DNA of 64,000 bases from Mycobacterium heidelbergense (GTDB taxonomy: Bacteria > Actinomycetota > Actinomycetes > Mycobacteriales > Mycobacteriaceae): assembly GCF_010730745.1 (NCBI RefSeq), contig NZ_AP022615.1:4340001-4404000 (forward strand), in the 5' to 3' direction. This document shows positions 53,892 through 63,446 of this stretch, one piece after another (the first letter of the stretch is position 1; the number at the start of each line of letters is the position of its first letter). The notes beneath the pieces were generated by a model, which saw only the letters and a list, made by a program, of their open reading frames with translations, made no database searches and was not told the DNA's origin. A program made the translations under genes and the position numbers.

Positions 53892-55121
53892 ATGCGAATT
53901 GCCCTGCTGTCCTATCGCAGTAAGGACCATTGCGGCGGACAGGGCGTCTACGTGCGCCATCTCAGCCGCGGCCTGGTCGAACTCGGCCACGACGTGGAAG
54001 TGTTCTCCGGCCAGCCCTATCCGGAACTGCTGGACCCACGGGTCCGGTTGACCAAGGTGCCCAGCCTCGATCTGTATCGCGAGCCCGATCCGTTCCGGGT
54101 GCCCCGGCCGAGCGAGATCCGCGACTCCATCGACCTGCTGGAACTGCTGACGGTGTGGACCGCGGGCTTTCCCGAACCGCGAACGTTCACGCTGCGCGTC
54201 GCGCGGTTATTGGCCGACCGGGCAAAGGATTTCGACCTCGTTCACGACAACCAGAGCCTGGGAACCGGGCTGCTCACCATCGCCGACGCGGGCCTGCCGG
54301 TGGTGGCCACCGTGCACCACCCCATCACCCGCGACCGGGTGCTCGACGTCGCTGCCGCACGATGGTGGCGAAAGCCGTTGGTGCACCGCTGGTATGGCTT
54401 CTCCAAGATGCAGGAGCAGGTGGCGCGCCGAATCCCGGACCTGTTGACCGTCTCGTCGTCATCGGCCGCCGACATCGTCGCCGACTTCGGGGTCTCGCCG
54501 GATCAACTGCACGTGGTGCCGCTGGGCGTCAACACCGAGTTGTTCAAGCCGGGATCGCGGCCACGGCACCCCGGCCGGGTCATCGCGATCGCCAGCGCCG
54601 ACACCCCGCTGAAGGGCGTCCGGACGCTGCTGCACGCGGTCGCCAGGCTGCGCACGAGCCGCGATCTCGAGTTGCGGCTCGTCGCCAAGGTGGAACCCAA
54701 CGGCCCCACGCACAAGCTCATCGCGGAGCTGGGCATCTCCGACATCGTCCACATTGCCAGCGGGCTTTCCGATGCGGAGCTCGCGGCGCTGTTCGCCTCG
54801 GCCGAGGTCGCCTGCATTCCCTCTCTCTACGAAGGGTTTTCGCTGCCGGCGGTGGAGGCCATGGCCAGCGGGACGCCGATCGTGGCCAGCCGGGTGGGCG
54901 CGCTGCCAGAGGTCCTGGGGACCGATGGCGCCTGCGCGGAGCTGGTGCCGCCCGCCGACGTCGATGCGCTAACCCGTGCGCTCGGCGGGCTTCTCGACTC
55001 GCCGGAAAAGCGCCGCGGCATGGGCAAGGCCGGCCGCGACCGCGCGGTCAGCGTGTTCAGCTGGGAAGCCGTGGCCGCGCAGACGGTGGGCGTTTACGAG
55101 CGGGCGATCGCGCGATGCTGA
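53892..55121 (+). CDS. GT4-family glycosyltransferase
   Basis: The protein has about 409 residues from ATG at 53892; a TTG at 53886 is possible. The GT-B fold shows MRIALLSYRSKDHCGGQGVY with the donor loop, VPLGVNTELFKPGS, IAIASADTPLKGVRTLLHAV and PSLYEGFSLPAVEAMASGTP with the E-x7-E pair. It probably transfers a sugar from a nucleotide sugar onto a lipid or protein in the envelope pathway. The stop overlaps the next ATG by 3 bp. Confidence 0.92.
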   Translation: MRIALLSYRSKDHCGGQGVYVRHLSRGLVELGHDVEVFSGQPYPELLDPRVRLTKVPSLDLYREPDPFRVPRPSEIRDSIDLLELLTVWTAGFPEPRTFTLRVARLLADRAKDFDLVHDNQSLGTGLLTIADAGLPVVATVHHPITRDRVLDVAAARWWRKPLVHRWYGFSKMQEQVARRIPDLLTVSSSSAADIVADFGVSPDQLHVVPLGVNTELFKPGSRPRHPGRVIAIASADTPLKGVRTLLHAVARLRTSRDLELRLVAKVEPNGPTHKLIAELGISDIVHIASGLSDAELAALFASAEVACIPSLYEGFSLPAVEAMASGTPIVASRVGALPEVLGTDGACAELVPPADVDALTRALGGLLDSPEKRRGMGKAGRDRAVSVFSWEAVAAQTVGVYERAIARC

Positions 55122-55873
55122 CCGTGGATTTCGACCGGCTCGGCATCGGGCCCTCCGTCAAGGTCATCGACGTGGGCTGCGGGGCCGGCCGGCACGCCTT
55201 CGAGGCCTATCGGCGCGGCGCCGACGTCGTCGCCTTTGATCGCGACGCGTCCGAACTGCGTTCCGTCGACGCGATCCTGCGTGCGATGGCCGAGGCCGGG
55301 GAGGCGCCCGCGACGGCATCGGCGAAAGCGGTTCTCGGTGACGCGCTGGGCCTGCCGTATGCCGACGAGACCTTCGACTGCGTCATCGCCTCGGAAATCC
55401 TGGAACACGTTCCCCAGGACGACGCCGCCGTCGTCGAGCTGGTCAGGGTCCTCAAAGTTGGTGGCACACTGGCGGTCAGCGTGCCCCGGTGGTTGCCCGA
55501 GCGGGTGTGCTGGCTGCTGTCCGACGAATACCACAGCAACGAGGGCGGCCACGTCCGCATCTACCGGGCCAGCGAGCTGCGGGACAAGATCACCGGCGGC
55601 GGAATGGAATTGACGCACGCCCACCACGCGCATGCGCTGCACTCGCCGTTCTGGTGGCTGAAATGCGCCGTCGGCGTCTCGAAATCCGAGCATCCTGCGG
55701 TGGCCGCCTATCACAAGCTCCTGGTGTGGGATCTGATGCGGCGGCCGAAGGTGACGCAGCTGGCGGAGTCGCTGCTCAATCCGCTGGTCGGCAAGAGCGT
55801 GGTCATGTATTTCACCAAGCTGGATGCGGCGGAAAACGAAGCGGCCCAGGGATATTCCGTTGCATCGGTTTAA
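55115..55873 (+). CDS. SAM-dependent methyltransferase
   Basis: The protein has 252 residues from ATG at 55115. VKVIDVGCGAGRHAFEAYRR is motif I, FDCVIASEILEHVPQDDAAV is typical of Methyltransf_11, and LKVGGTLAVSVPRWLPE follows. The extended C-terminus (HHAHALHSPFWWLKCAVGVS) is shared with methyltransferases in sugar or lipid clusters. It sits between the glycosyltransferase and the toroid gene, all in overlapping frames. Confidence 0.88.
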   Translation: MLTVDFDRLGIGPSVKVIDVGCGAGRHAFEAYRRGADVVAFDRDASELRSVDAILRAMAEAGEAPATASAKAVLGDALGLPYADETFDCVIASEILEHVPQDDAAVVELVRVLKVGGTLAVSVPRWLPERVCWLLSDEYHSNEGGHVRIYRASELRDKITGGGMELTHAHHAHALHSPFWWLKCAVGVSKSEHPAVAAYHKLLVWDLMRRPKVTQLAESLLNPLVGKSVVMYFTKLDAAENEAAQGYSVASV

Positions 55874-56930
55874 CCCCCCGGCCGTCTCGGGTGTCCTGAC
55901 ACCCGATCAATGCCGACAGACCGCGCGGTCGATAGCCGCCGCGCAGGAATCGTCGGGCGCCATCCCGTGGTTCGCGGGTGGTCACACCGACCCGTGGGAT
56001 CACGTGGAGTGCGCGATGGCGCTCACCGCGGCCGGACTGCTGGAGCCGGCGCGGGCCGCGTTCGACTGGAGCCGCCGCACCCAACGACCCGACGGCTCCT
56101 GGCCCATCCAAACCCGCGCTGGGGCCATCGAAGACTCCAACAGCGACAGCAACTTCTGCGCGTACATCGCCACCGGCGTCTGGCACCACGTGCTGGTGAC
56201 CGGCGACAGGTCGTTCGCCGCCCGGATGTGGCCGGTGGTGCACAAGGCGATCGACTTCGTCATCGACCTGCAGTTTGGCTACGGCGAGATCGCCTGGGCG
56301 CGAAGCGAAGCCGGACCCGTGCCGGAGGCGCTGCTGACCGGGTGCGCCAGCGTGTTCCACAGCATCCGCTGTGCGCTGGCGCTGGCCGCGCTCGTCGGGG
56401 ACCCGCAGCCCGAGTGGGAACTCGCGCTGGGCCGGCTGGGCCACGCGGTGGCTGCGCATCCCGAGGCGTTCACCGAAAAGGACCGCTACTCGATGGACTG
56501 GTACTACCCAATCCTCGGTGGCGCGCTGCGCGGCCCGGCGGCGGCCGCGCGAATCAAGCAGCGCTGGAACGACTTCGTGGTCGGCGGGCTCGGCATCCGT
56601 TGCGTGGACGACCGGCCCTGGGTGACCGGCGCCGAGACGTGCGAACTGGTGATGGCCCTCGACGCCCTCGGCCACCGGTCCGCCGCGCACCAACAATTCG
56701 CCGCGATGCAACACCTGCGCGACGGCGACGGATCCTATTGGACGGGCCTGGTATTCGCGGACGGGAAGCGGTGGCCGGAGGAGCGCACCACCTGGACCGG
56801 GGCGGCGATGATCCTGGCGGCCGACGCGCTGTCGGACACCACCGCGGGCAGCGGCATCTTCCGCGGCGACGGGCTGCCGATGGGTCTGCAGACCGGCTTC
56901 GATTGCGGGTGCGTGGTTACCGGTCGCTGA
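55860..56930 (+). CDS. Alpha/alpha-toroid protein (annotated prenyltransferase-like in relatives)
   Basis: The protein has about 356 residues. The start is uncertain: TTG at 55860 or ATG at 55824; both overlap the methyltransferase. RRTQRPDGSWPIQTRAGAIE and REDG-like repeats (DGDGSYWTGLVF) mark an alpha/alpha-barrel as in terpene cyclases and glucosidases. SNSDSNFCAYIATGVWHHVL and MDWYYPILGG are also seen. No DxDD or prenyl-transfer motif was found. A sugar- or lipid-handling role fits the operon. Confidence 0.65.
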   Translation: MHRFNPPAVSGVLTPDQCRQTARSIAAAQESSGAIPWFAGGHTDPWDHVECAMALTAAGLLEPARAAFDWSRRTQRPDGSWPIQTRAGAIEDSNSDSNFCAYIATGVWHHVLVTGDRSFAARMWPVVHKAIDFVIDLQFGYGEIAWARSEAGPVPEALLTGCASVFHSIRCALALAALVGDPQPEWELALGRLGHAVAAHPEAFTEKDRYSMDWYYPILGGALRGPAAAARIKQRWNDFVVGGLGIRCVDDRPWVTGAETCELVMALDALGHRSAAHQQFAAMQHLRDGDGSYWTGLVFADGKRWPEERTTWTGAAMILAADALSDTTAGSGIFRGDGLPMGLQTGFDCGCVVTGR

Positions 56931-57558
56931 TCCGTTCCAGTACCCGGAGCGAGCCGGTGGCCGAGATCTCGCGGAAATGCCCGGAATCCATTGCGCGGCA
57001 ATAGATGTAGTAGGGCGGCCGCCCGCCGTCACGAGGGTCCGGGAACACGTCGTGGATGGCCAGCGCCCCGCCGACGCTCACCCACTTCGCCCATCCCTCG
57101 AAATCCTCGGTGGCGGCCTGCGCCGAGTGGCCGCCGTCGATGAACAAGAGTTGCAGCGGCGAGCGCCACCCGTGGGCCACGATCGGCGACTTGCCCACGA
57201 TGGCGACGACGTGGTCGTCGAGGCCGGCCGCGTCGAGCGTGCGACGAAACGTCGGCAGCGTGTCGAACAGCCCGGTGACGTCGTCGACCAGGGAGGCGTC
57301 GTGGTACTCCCAGCCGGCTTGGTGTTCCTCCGAGCCGTGATGATGGTCGATGGTGTAGAGCACGCTGGCGGTTTGTTGGGCCGCAGCGCCCAGCAACAGG
57401 GTGGATTTGCCGCAGTAGGTGCCGACCTCGACGCCGACGCCGCCGTTGAGGTACCGCAGCGCGGCGCCGTAAAGCGCGCGTCCCTCGTCGGGCGGCATGA
57501 AGCCCCGGACCTGCTCGGCCAGCGCGAACAAGCGTTCCGTTGAACTGGCGTCGCTCAT
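56917..57558 (-). CDS. Class I SAM methyltransferase (CmcI/Methyltransf_24 type)
   Basis: This 213-residue protein has GVGVEVGTYCGKSTLLLGAA as motif I, VLYTIDHHHGSEEHQ, LQLLFIDGGHSAQAATEDFE with the metal or catalytic Asp-Gly-Gly-His, and GGALAIHDVFPDPRDGG. The enzyme type methylates oxygen on sugars or small molecules. It converges with and overlaps the toroid gene by 14 bp. Confidence 0.88.
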   Translation of the reverse strand: MSDASSTERLFALAEQVRGFMPPDEGRALYGAALRYLNGGVGVEVGTYCGKSTLLLGAAAQQTASVLYTIDHHHGSEEHQAGWEYHDASLVDDVTGLFDTLPTFRRTLDAAGLDDHVVAIVGKSPIVAHGWRSPLQLLFIDGGHSAQAATEDFEGWAKWVSVGGALAIHDVFPDPRDGGRPPYYIYCRAMDSGHFREISATGSLRVLERISDR

Positions 57559-57652
57559 GAGCTGAACCTATCGGTCGGCGTGGCGGCGCCGACACCATGG
57601 TCGATGTTCTTGCCGCCCGGCGACGGCGCCGCGATCGCTTTAACATCGTGCT

Positions 57653-58348
57653 GTGCGCTTTTCACGTACCCGTAAATCGGCTGGCATCGGCGTCGCGGCG
57701 GTCGCGATTGCGGCGGCGCTGACGCTGGTTCCCGTGCTGCTGCCGGCCGGGGCACCGGGGGCCGCGCGGTCGGCGGCCGCGGCGAATTGTCCCCAGGTCG
57801 AGGTGGTCTTTGCCCGCGGCCGAATGGAATCACCGGGGACGGGGGTCCTCGGCAACGCGTTCATCAACGCGCTCGAATCCAAGGTCAGCGGCAAGAGCTT
57901 CGGCACCTATGCCGTGAAGTACCCGGCCGACACGGAGGTCGACGTCGGCGCCAACGACATGAGCCGGCACGTCCAGTACATGGTCGACAACTGCCCCGAC
58001 ACCCGGCTGGTGCTTGGCGGCTACTCGCTCGGTGCGGCCGTCACCGACGTGGTACTCGCGGTGCCCTTCAACGCGTTCGGGTTCGACAACCCCCTGCCCG
58101 AAGGCACCGATCAGCACATCGCCGCCGTCGCGTTGTTCGGCAACGGAAGCCAGTGGGTGGGTCCGATCACGAACTTCAACCCGATCTACAACGACAGGAC
58201 CATCGAGTTGTGTCACGGCGACGATCCGGTGTGCAACCCGGCCGACCCGAACACCTGGCACGACAACTGGCCCCAGCATCTCGCCAGCGCCTACATTCAG
58301 GCGGGCATGGCGAATCAGGCCGCCGACTTCGTCGCCGGCAAGCTTTAG
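57653..58348 (+). CDS. Secreted cutinase-family esterase
   Basis: The protein has 231 residues from GTG at 57653. A signal peptide (GVAAVAIAAALTLVPVLLPA) is followed by CPQVEVVFARGRMESPGTG, GGYSLGAAVTDVV with the catalytic Ser, ELCHGDDPVCNPAD with the Asp and disulfide, and HLASAY with the His. GYSLG in place of the usual GYSQG is a variant seen in some mycobacterial cutinases. Role as for the gene at 44.5 kb. Confidence 0.92.
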   Translation: MRFSRTRKSAGIGVAAVAIAAALTLVPVLLPAGAPGAARSAAAANCPQVEVVFARGRMESPGTGVLGNAFINALESKVSGKSFGTYAVKYPADTEVDVGANDMSRHVQYMVDNCPDTRLVLGGYSLGAAVTDVVLAVPFNAFGFDNPLPEGTDQHIAAVALFGNGSQWVGPITNFNPIYNDRTIELCHGDDPVCNPADPNTWHDNWPQHLASAYIQAGMANQAADFVAGKL

Positions 58349-58430
58349 GTGGGCGCCGCCGCGTTCCTCGTCCCGCGGCCTTAGTGATTGCGTTGTCCCG
58401 CAAGGTGATTCGTCGTGGGCGCGTCGTGGT

Positions 58431-58572
58431 GGTCACATTTGTCACTCGCGTCTCGGTTTTCGAGGCATATACCGTTGTGCCCGCCTCAGCGCGACAAAAA
58501 AGCGGTGGCTGTCGCTAGTAGGTGGGCACATCGTCGTGTGCCGGCCGGTGAGTGACCGATGTGACAAACGGG
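58431..58572. repeat. Intergenic palindromic repeat, copy B (inverted)
   Basis: GGTCACATTTGTCACTCGC at the left and GTGAGTGACCGATGTGACAA at the right, around GTGCCCGCCTCAGCGCGACA and TGTCGCTAGTAGGTGGGCAC. Read in reverse complement it aligns with 39627-39758 along its length, roughly three quarters identical by eye. Confidence 0.7.
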
Positions 58573-58680
58573 ATTCACGCCCGACCCTGGCCGCCGAGCA
58601 CTGGTCGCACGGGCTGTGAGGCTGGTTGTCGCCCTGCGGCACGGTCCCGTTCGCCGGTCATAGGACTGAGCTGCCGCGGC

Positions 58681-58890
58681 GTGCCGACGCCGGCTCTTGT
58701 GGTCGCGGCCGGGCTACTGGTGGCTTCCATTCCGCTGCTCTATGTCGGTGGTTCGGTGATGGGTGCTTTCACGATCGTGACCACCATTTCGTCGCTGTTG
58801 TTCATGTTCGTCTGGGCGGTAGATCGTCGCCAGCCCCACCGCCAGCTGCTGAGCGACCGGGTGTGGAGTCGACGTCGGACGAGCCCGTGA
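58681..58890 (+). pseudogene. Amino-acid permease fragment
   Basis: PTPALVVAAGLLVASIPLLY and VTTISSLLFMFVWAVDRRQP are two membrane helices from the C-terminal third of an APC-superfamily amino-acid permease. The rest is missing on both sides. It lies 4.6 kb before the intact permease at the right edge. Confidence 0.55.
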
Positions 58891-59822
58891 GCTGGATGTA
58901 CTCGTGAAGAACCTAAGCCCGTGGGACTTTCGAGGGACTTTGGGCGATCGCTTCAGGGACGCGTGGCTCCGCAATCATCATAGGACCGAAAATATCCTGG
59001 TAACCAGGTTGTACATGCTTCACAGCAAACTATGGACCCTGCTACAATAGTTTAAAATGAAATTACCGATCGGTAGCACGCCGGTCCGCATTCGCCCGCA
59101 CACTTACGATAGCTATCGCCGCAGCAATACATTTGTTCGCCAGGCCATACCGGAGCACTCTCGCATTTGCTAGGAGATACTGCCTCGCCGCCGATACCGA
59201 CGTGGCCGGGCCGTTCTCGTCGCCGAGGCGCCGCCCAATCGTCTGCCCGCTCATCCCCCGCCACATGCAACGCCACGGTGGCTCGCGAGGCGCCTCGATC
59301 TGCGGTCCGCCTGATCTGCTGGAGCCAGGTAGCGGCGGTGACAACAACCCCTCTCGCGCCCACCGGGCCCACTGCTGCGCATTGTTTTACGATCCACCCA
59401 AGATAGGTGGTGGGGTGTGGCGTGCCCGGCCTTGCCCCAGGTGAACGCTTGTGATGACTCACCGGGCGTGATCGGTATTGGCTTGTGTCACAAGCGCCCA
59501 CGGGCGCGTGTGCGCTGATGCTCCGTAGTTGCCTCCGACTCCACCGACGGTTTTCTCTCTCGTGTCGTGGTAGTGCGGACAAGCCGCACGACTGTTTCGC
59601 GATCAACGACGCCCCTCCGCTCCATTTCGATGCCGTCAATAAATGATTTTGGCGGACCATCCATTTAGTCTAAGCCCGGGGTAATAATTTCCTGTGCACT
59701 CTGAGCGGATTTGCCGCTAATTCATATCGCCACGGTTAATTGTCCGTTTTATTGCCGCAATTCGTACAACGTATTTCACGAGTACGTTTAACGCGTCGTT
59801 ATCCAGAAACGCATAAAAGGAG
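58891..59822. other. Long non-coding region
   Basis: No supported gene in about 930 bp. Base composition is less GC-rich near 58,980-59,060 and 59,690-59,810. The latter probably holds the promoter of the GjpA-like gene: TTTTATTG-type A/T stretches and AAAGGAGATGG just before the start. Confidence 0.4.
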
Positions 59823-61013
59823 ATGGTCGTGGACCTCGCAGCCCGCCCCCACATCACCGCTGGAATCGCCCTGACCAGCGCCGCAGTCCTCACCGCCGGC
59901 CCGATCGCCCAGCACCTACCCGACCTTCACGTAGCCCAACACTTACGTGAGGTGAGCGTGTCCAACATCGCGCTCACCGACGCCGCCGACAGCATCGTCG
60001 ACTTGTTCTCCGGGGCGGAAAGCGAACTCGCCTCGTTGGCCAGCGGAGCGGCCGCGGCCGCGGTGCCCGCGGCCGCCGCCAGCAACATCGTCAACCCGAT
60101 CCAGACGTGGATTAACGCTTTCACGACGGCGGGCACCAATCTGCAGAACATTTTCAACACCTTCTACAAGCTTCCATTCGCGGTCGCCCAGCAGGTCGCC
60201 GCGAACTGGGTCTCGTACGCGGACACCTACGTCGGGTCATACCAAACCACCGCGGCCGCCGCGATCAGATACTTCACCACGCCTACCGGGTCGGGCTTTC
60301 AGCCGCTTATTCAGACGGCGCTCACCGATATCCAGGCGGGCAATATCAGCACCGCGGTGACCGTCTTATACCAGGCCTTCTACGAAGATCCAATCTCACT
60401 CATCTTGACGCCGCTCGAAAATATTCTGACAATCCCCACCCACATCACGCAGGAGCTCTACAACGCGACCCACTATCTGACGACCACCGGTATCGCCACC
60501 CTTGGTTTAGTCGGTCTCGAATTTCTGCCTTTGCAGCCGGTCACTGCACTCGGTACCAGTCTTCAAGCTATTGACAATGCATGGACCACTGGGGACCCGC
60601 TGGGGCTGCTGAGCAACCTGGTCAATACGCCCGGCGCGGTAACGAACGCGTTCCTCAATGGGGCGACAGGGAGCTATGGTGTGCTCAGCAATCCCATCGG
60701 TCTGCTTAACGAGCTAGCGAACGTTATGGCCCCAGCTCTCGCGAAGGCTATCGTCGCTCCCGGCGCGGTGAACGTCGCGACCGGCGGCAGCCTTTCGGGC
60801 GCATTCCAAGGATTAGTGAACCAGCTGACCAACGGCTGGCCATCCCTGACTCCTGTTGTCAACGACCTTAGTGCTGGATTAACTCAACTGTTGCAAAGCA
60901 TCCCATCGGTCGTGTCGAATCTCCCGTCGATCTTGGGCAACGTCGCCGGAGCGGCTGGAGCGTTCGCAAATCAGCTGGGGACATTGTTCATCAACCTCCT
61001 CAAGTTGCTCTGA
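59823..61013 (+). CDS. GjpA-like outer-membrane porin family protein
   Basis: The protein has 396 residues from ATG at 59823, with AAAGGAG upstream. The leader LAARPHITAGIALTSAAVLT matches the start of mycobacterial proteins annotated as GjpA-like porins (PE-like leaders with ITAGIAL). The body is helical and Ala/Leu-rich, with repeated LLSNLVNTPGAVTNAFLNGA-type units and a hydrophobic end (LGTLFINLLKLL). Channel function is inferred from family annotation only. A strong hairpin follows 43 bp after the stop. Confidence 0.7.
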   Translation: MVVDLAARPHITAGIALTSAAVLTAGPIAQHLPDLHVAQHLREVSVSNIALTDAADSIVDLFSGAESELASLASGAAAAAVPAAAASNIVNPIQTWINAFTTAGTNLQNIFNTFYKLPFAVAQQVAANWVSYADTYVGSYQTTAAAAIRYFTTPTGSGFQPLIQTALTDIQAGNISTAVTVLYQAFYEDPISLILTPLENILTIPTHITQELYNATHYLTTTGIATLGLVGLEFLPLQPVTALGTSLQAIDNAWTTGDPLGLLSNLVNTPGAVTNAFLNGATGSYGVLSNPIGLLNELANVMAPALAKAIVAPGAVNVATGGSLSGAFQGLVNQLTNGWPSLTPVVNDLSAGLTQLLQSIPSVVSNLPSILGNVAGAAGAFANQLGTLFINLLKLL

Positions 61014-61056
61014 GTCCATTGATGGTCGCCGATGCGAGCCGGTGACCGCCAACGGC

Positions 61057-61092
61057 GATTGGCCCCCTTCCTTCCCAAGAAGGGGGCCAATC
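61057..61092 (+). terminator. Terminator of the GjpA-like gene
   Basis: GATTGGCCCCCTTC and GAAGGGGGCCAATC are perfect 14-bp arms with an 8-base loop, 43 bp after the stop. There is no T-run. Confidence 0.8.
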
Positions 61093-61597
61093 CGCTTATT
61101 GATGTGCTCCCTAGCTGGGCGGGCAACGGTCCACGGCATGACCTATGCCAGCCGGACGAATACGGCGGAACCGTGGCACAGCCTCGCCGGTCATACAGCT
61201 TCCGGAAGGGTCAGGCGGGCGTGTCGGTGCTGGAGTACACCTTGAAGTCGCGGATCACCTCGCCACCCGATGCGGCGGTGCGTCGCTGAGTCAGAGATGA
61301 GGGATGGCGGTGCATCGCTTTGCTGCGCTCCCGCGCCTGTCGCTGAGCCGCGATCCACACCGGATGTGACCGAAGGAAAATAACCGTCGCTTCCGATTCA
61401 TCCGCCACGATCCCACTCCTCCCCGCGCACCCTGCAAAGCTACAAACGGTGGTTATCGGTTCTGGATTCAGAATGCCCAGCCACTTTAAGACCAAACCAG
61501 CGGCACCATGAGAATTGGCCATGAATTCGCCGCAATCCAGAGCCGCCGTCGCCCGTCGATCGTTTCGACCCCGTACAGCGTCGGCTGCTATCGTGCC
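61093..61597. other. Non-coding stretch
   Basis: Nothing supported. CGAATACGGCGG at 61158 resembles box 1 of the island repeat, but no other box follows. Confidence 0.4.
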
Positions 61598-62431
61598 TTG
61601 CTTATGCCGGAGATGGACCGCCGCCGCATGATGTTGACGGCCGGGATCGGCGTGCTGGCGGCCTCGCTGCCGGTCCCCGAGGCCCGGGCCTACCCGCGCC
61701 GACCAGGACCTCCCTCCGCGCCCAGCGGCCAGACCGGGACCTACATCTTCCAGGACGAGTTCGACGGCCCGGCCGGTTCGGCCCCCGACCCGTCGAAGTG
61801 GGCGGTGGCGAAGGCCCGCGAGCAGATCAAGGACCCGACCTACTGGGAGCGGCCCGAGAACATCGGGCAGTACCGCGACGATCGCCACAACGTGTTCCTC
61901 GACGGCAACTCCAACCTGGTGTTACGTGCCGCGAAAGACGGCCCCACGTACTACAGCGGCAAGATACAAAGCCTCTGGCGGGGCGGCGTCGGCCACACCT
62001 GGGAAGCCCGGATCAAGCTGAATTGCCTGACCGCCGGCGCCTGGCCCGCCTACTGGCTGGGCAACGAGGACCAGGGCGAGATCGACGTCATGGAGTGGTA
62101 CGGCAACGGCAACTGGCCCTCGGCCACCACCGTGCACGCGAAAGCCAACGGCGGCGAGTGGAAGACCCACAACATCGCGGTCGACGGGGCCTGGCACACG
62201 TGGCGCACCCAGTGGGACGACGCCGGCATCCGCTTCTGGAAGGACTACGTCGACGGGGCGCAGCCGTACTTCGACGTGCCGGCCAGCTCCCTGCCGGATT
62301 GGCCGTTCAACGGCCCCGGCTACACCGTTTTCCCGGTCTTCAACCTCGCGGTCGCCGGCTCCGGGGGCGGCGATCCCGGATCGGGGACCTATCCCGCGGA
62401 CATGCTCGTCGACTGGATACGCGTCTGGTAA
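61598..62431 (+). CDS. Secreted GH16 family glucanase
   Basis: The protein has about 277 residues from TTG at 61598 or ATG at 61604; relatives such as Rv0315 start at this MPEMDRRR segment (from memory). A Tat-like leader (DRRRMMLTAGIGVLAASLPV) precedes a GH16 jelly roll: IFQDEFDGPAGSAPDPSKWA, GHTWEARIKLN and QGEIDVMEWYGNG with the ExDxxE catalytic acids. TYPADMLVDWIRVW closes the fold. It should cleave beta-1,3-glucan or a related glycan outside the cell. Confidence 0.9.
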   Translation: MLMPEMDRRRMMLTAGIGVLAASLPVPEARAYPRRPGPPSAPSGQTGTYIFQDEFDGPAGSAPDPSKWAVAKAREQIKDPTYWERPENIGQYRDDRHNVFLDGNSNLVLRAAKDGPTYYSGKIQSLWRGGVGHTWEARIKLNCLTAGAWPAYWLGNEDQGEIDVMEWYGNGNWPSATTVHAKANGGEWKTHNIAVDGAWHTWRTQWDDAGIRFWKDYVDGAQPYFDVPASSLPDWPFNGPGYTVFPVFNLAVAGSGGGDPGSGTYPADMLVDWIRVW

Positions 62432-62442
62432 GCGAACCCGGC

Positions 62443-63288
62443 TCAGCGGGTAAGGAGGGCTGTCGCGCTCCACGCCCTGCGGCCCGGGCGACGCGGGTCG
62501 GGCTGGGGTAGCCAGGCCGCCGGGTGCATGAACGCGGGCAGGCGATGGAACCGGTGCGCCGCCACCAGCAGCGATTCCGCCTCGACGGTGCGCCAGCCGA
62601 GGCCTTCGAAGTAGGCCAACCCGTTCTCGGGGGCGAACTTGAACGGCGCGTTCTGCAGCATGCCGGCCATCTTCTTGTTCATCATTCTCTTCAGGCCCGG
62701 GCCGGCGAAGTCGAGCATCCACCAGGCGACCTCGGGTCGCGCGATCGCTTCCGATAGCGCGACGACGTCACCGTCGTCGAGGTACATCAGCAGGCCTTCG
62801 GTCAATACCAGCGCTTTGCTGGCACCGTTCAGCGCGTCGTCGAGAAAGGCGCTTCGGGCCCGCGGATCGGCCAGGTCGACGGCCGTCCGGGTCAGCCGGC
62901 ACCGCGGCGTCTGGTCGGCCAGCAGCTGCGTCTTTTCGGCGAGCAACGCCGGCAGGTCCGCCTCCACCCACGTGAACTCGGGTGGAAGCTGCAGGCGGTA
63001 TGGCCGGGTGTCCAGACCGGCGGCCAGGTTCAGCACCCGGTCGCAGCCGTCGGCGATGGCCTGGGCGATGGCGTCGTCGATGATCTTCGTGCGTGCGACG
63101 AGCCACCAACCGTTGCGGGTCGACCGCGGCACCTGTGCGACGATCGCGCGGCCGTGTTCGCCGGCGAGGCGTTCGGCGAGCGGGTCGCTGAACAGCGCAT
63201 CGGGACGCGCCGATTCGGTCGCCCGGTGCAATGCCGTCCACCGTGCCGTATCGGAAACATGGGTGATCGAGTGTCCCGTGCCTGCCAT
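62443..63288 (-). CDS. SAM methyltransferase of the TIGR00027/Ppm1 family
   Basis: The protein has 281 residues from ATG at 63288. SDTARWTALHRATESARPDA, ARTKIIDDAIAQAIADGCDR, NLAAGLDTRPYRL as motif I, VEADLPALLAEK, and LTEGLLMYLDDGDVVAL are hallmarks of this large mycobacterial family. Its substrates are mostly unknown; the leucine-carboxyl methyltransferases are distant relatives. An in-frame leader upstream of 63288 is not family-like. Confidence 0.92.
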   Translation of the reverse strand: MAGTGHSITHVSDTARWTALHRATESARPDALFSDPLAERLAGEHGRAIVAQVPRSTRNGWWLVARTKIIDDAIAQAIADGCDRVLNLAAGLDTRPYRLQLPPEFTWVEADLPALLAEKTQLLADQTPRCRLTRTAVDLADPRARSAFLDDALNGASKALVLTEGLLMYLDDGDVVALSEAIARPEVAWWMLDFAGPGLKRMMNKKMAGMLQNAPFKFAPENGLAYFEGLGWRTVEAESLLVAAHRFHRLPAFMHPAAWLPQPDPRRPGRRAWSATALLTR

Positions 63289-63446
63289 ACGTTGCGTTAT
63301 AGCATCCGCCGCTCGCGCGCCCGAGTTGGCCACCTTCGCCGTCGGGTGGAACGGCGTCGCCGGCAAAATAGGCGCGAGCCTGAAAGTAAGCAATCATGTG
63401 GTGTCCGGCAAACGCCAACGGTTCCTGACTGACGAGGACGTCACAC

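Noticed and set aside
59052..59660. Minus-strand frame of 202 codons
   Set aside because: Composition is random-like (many Cys, Arg and Trp scattered), with no motif and no ribosome site.
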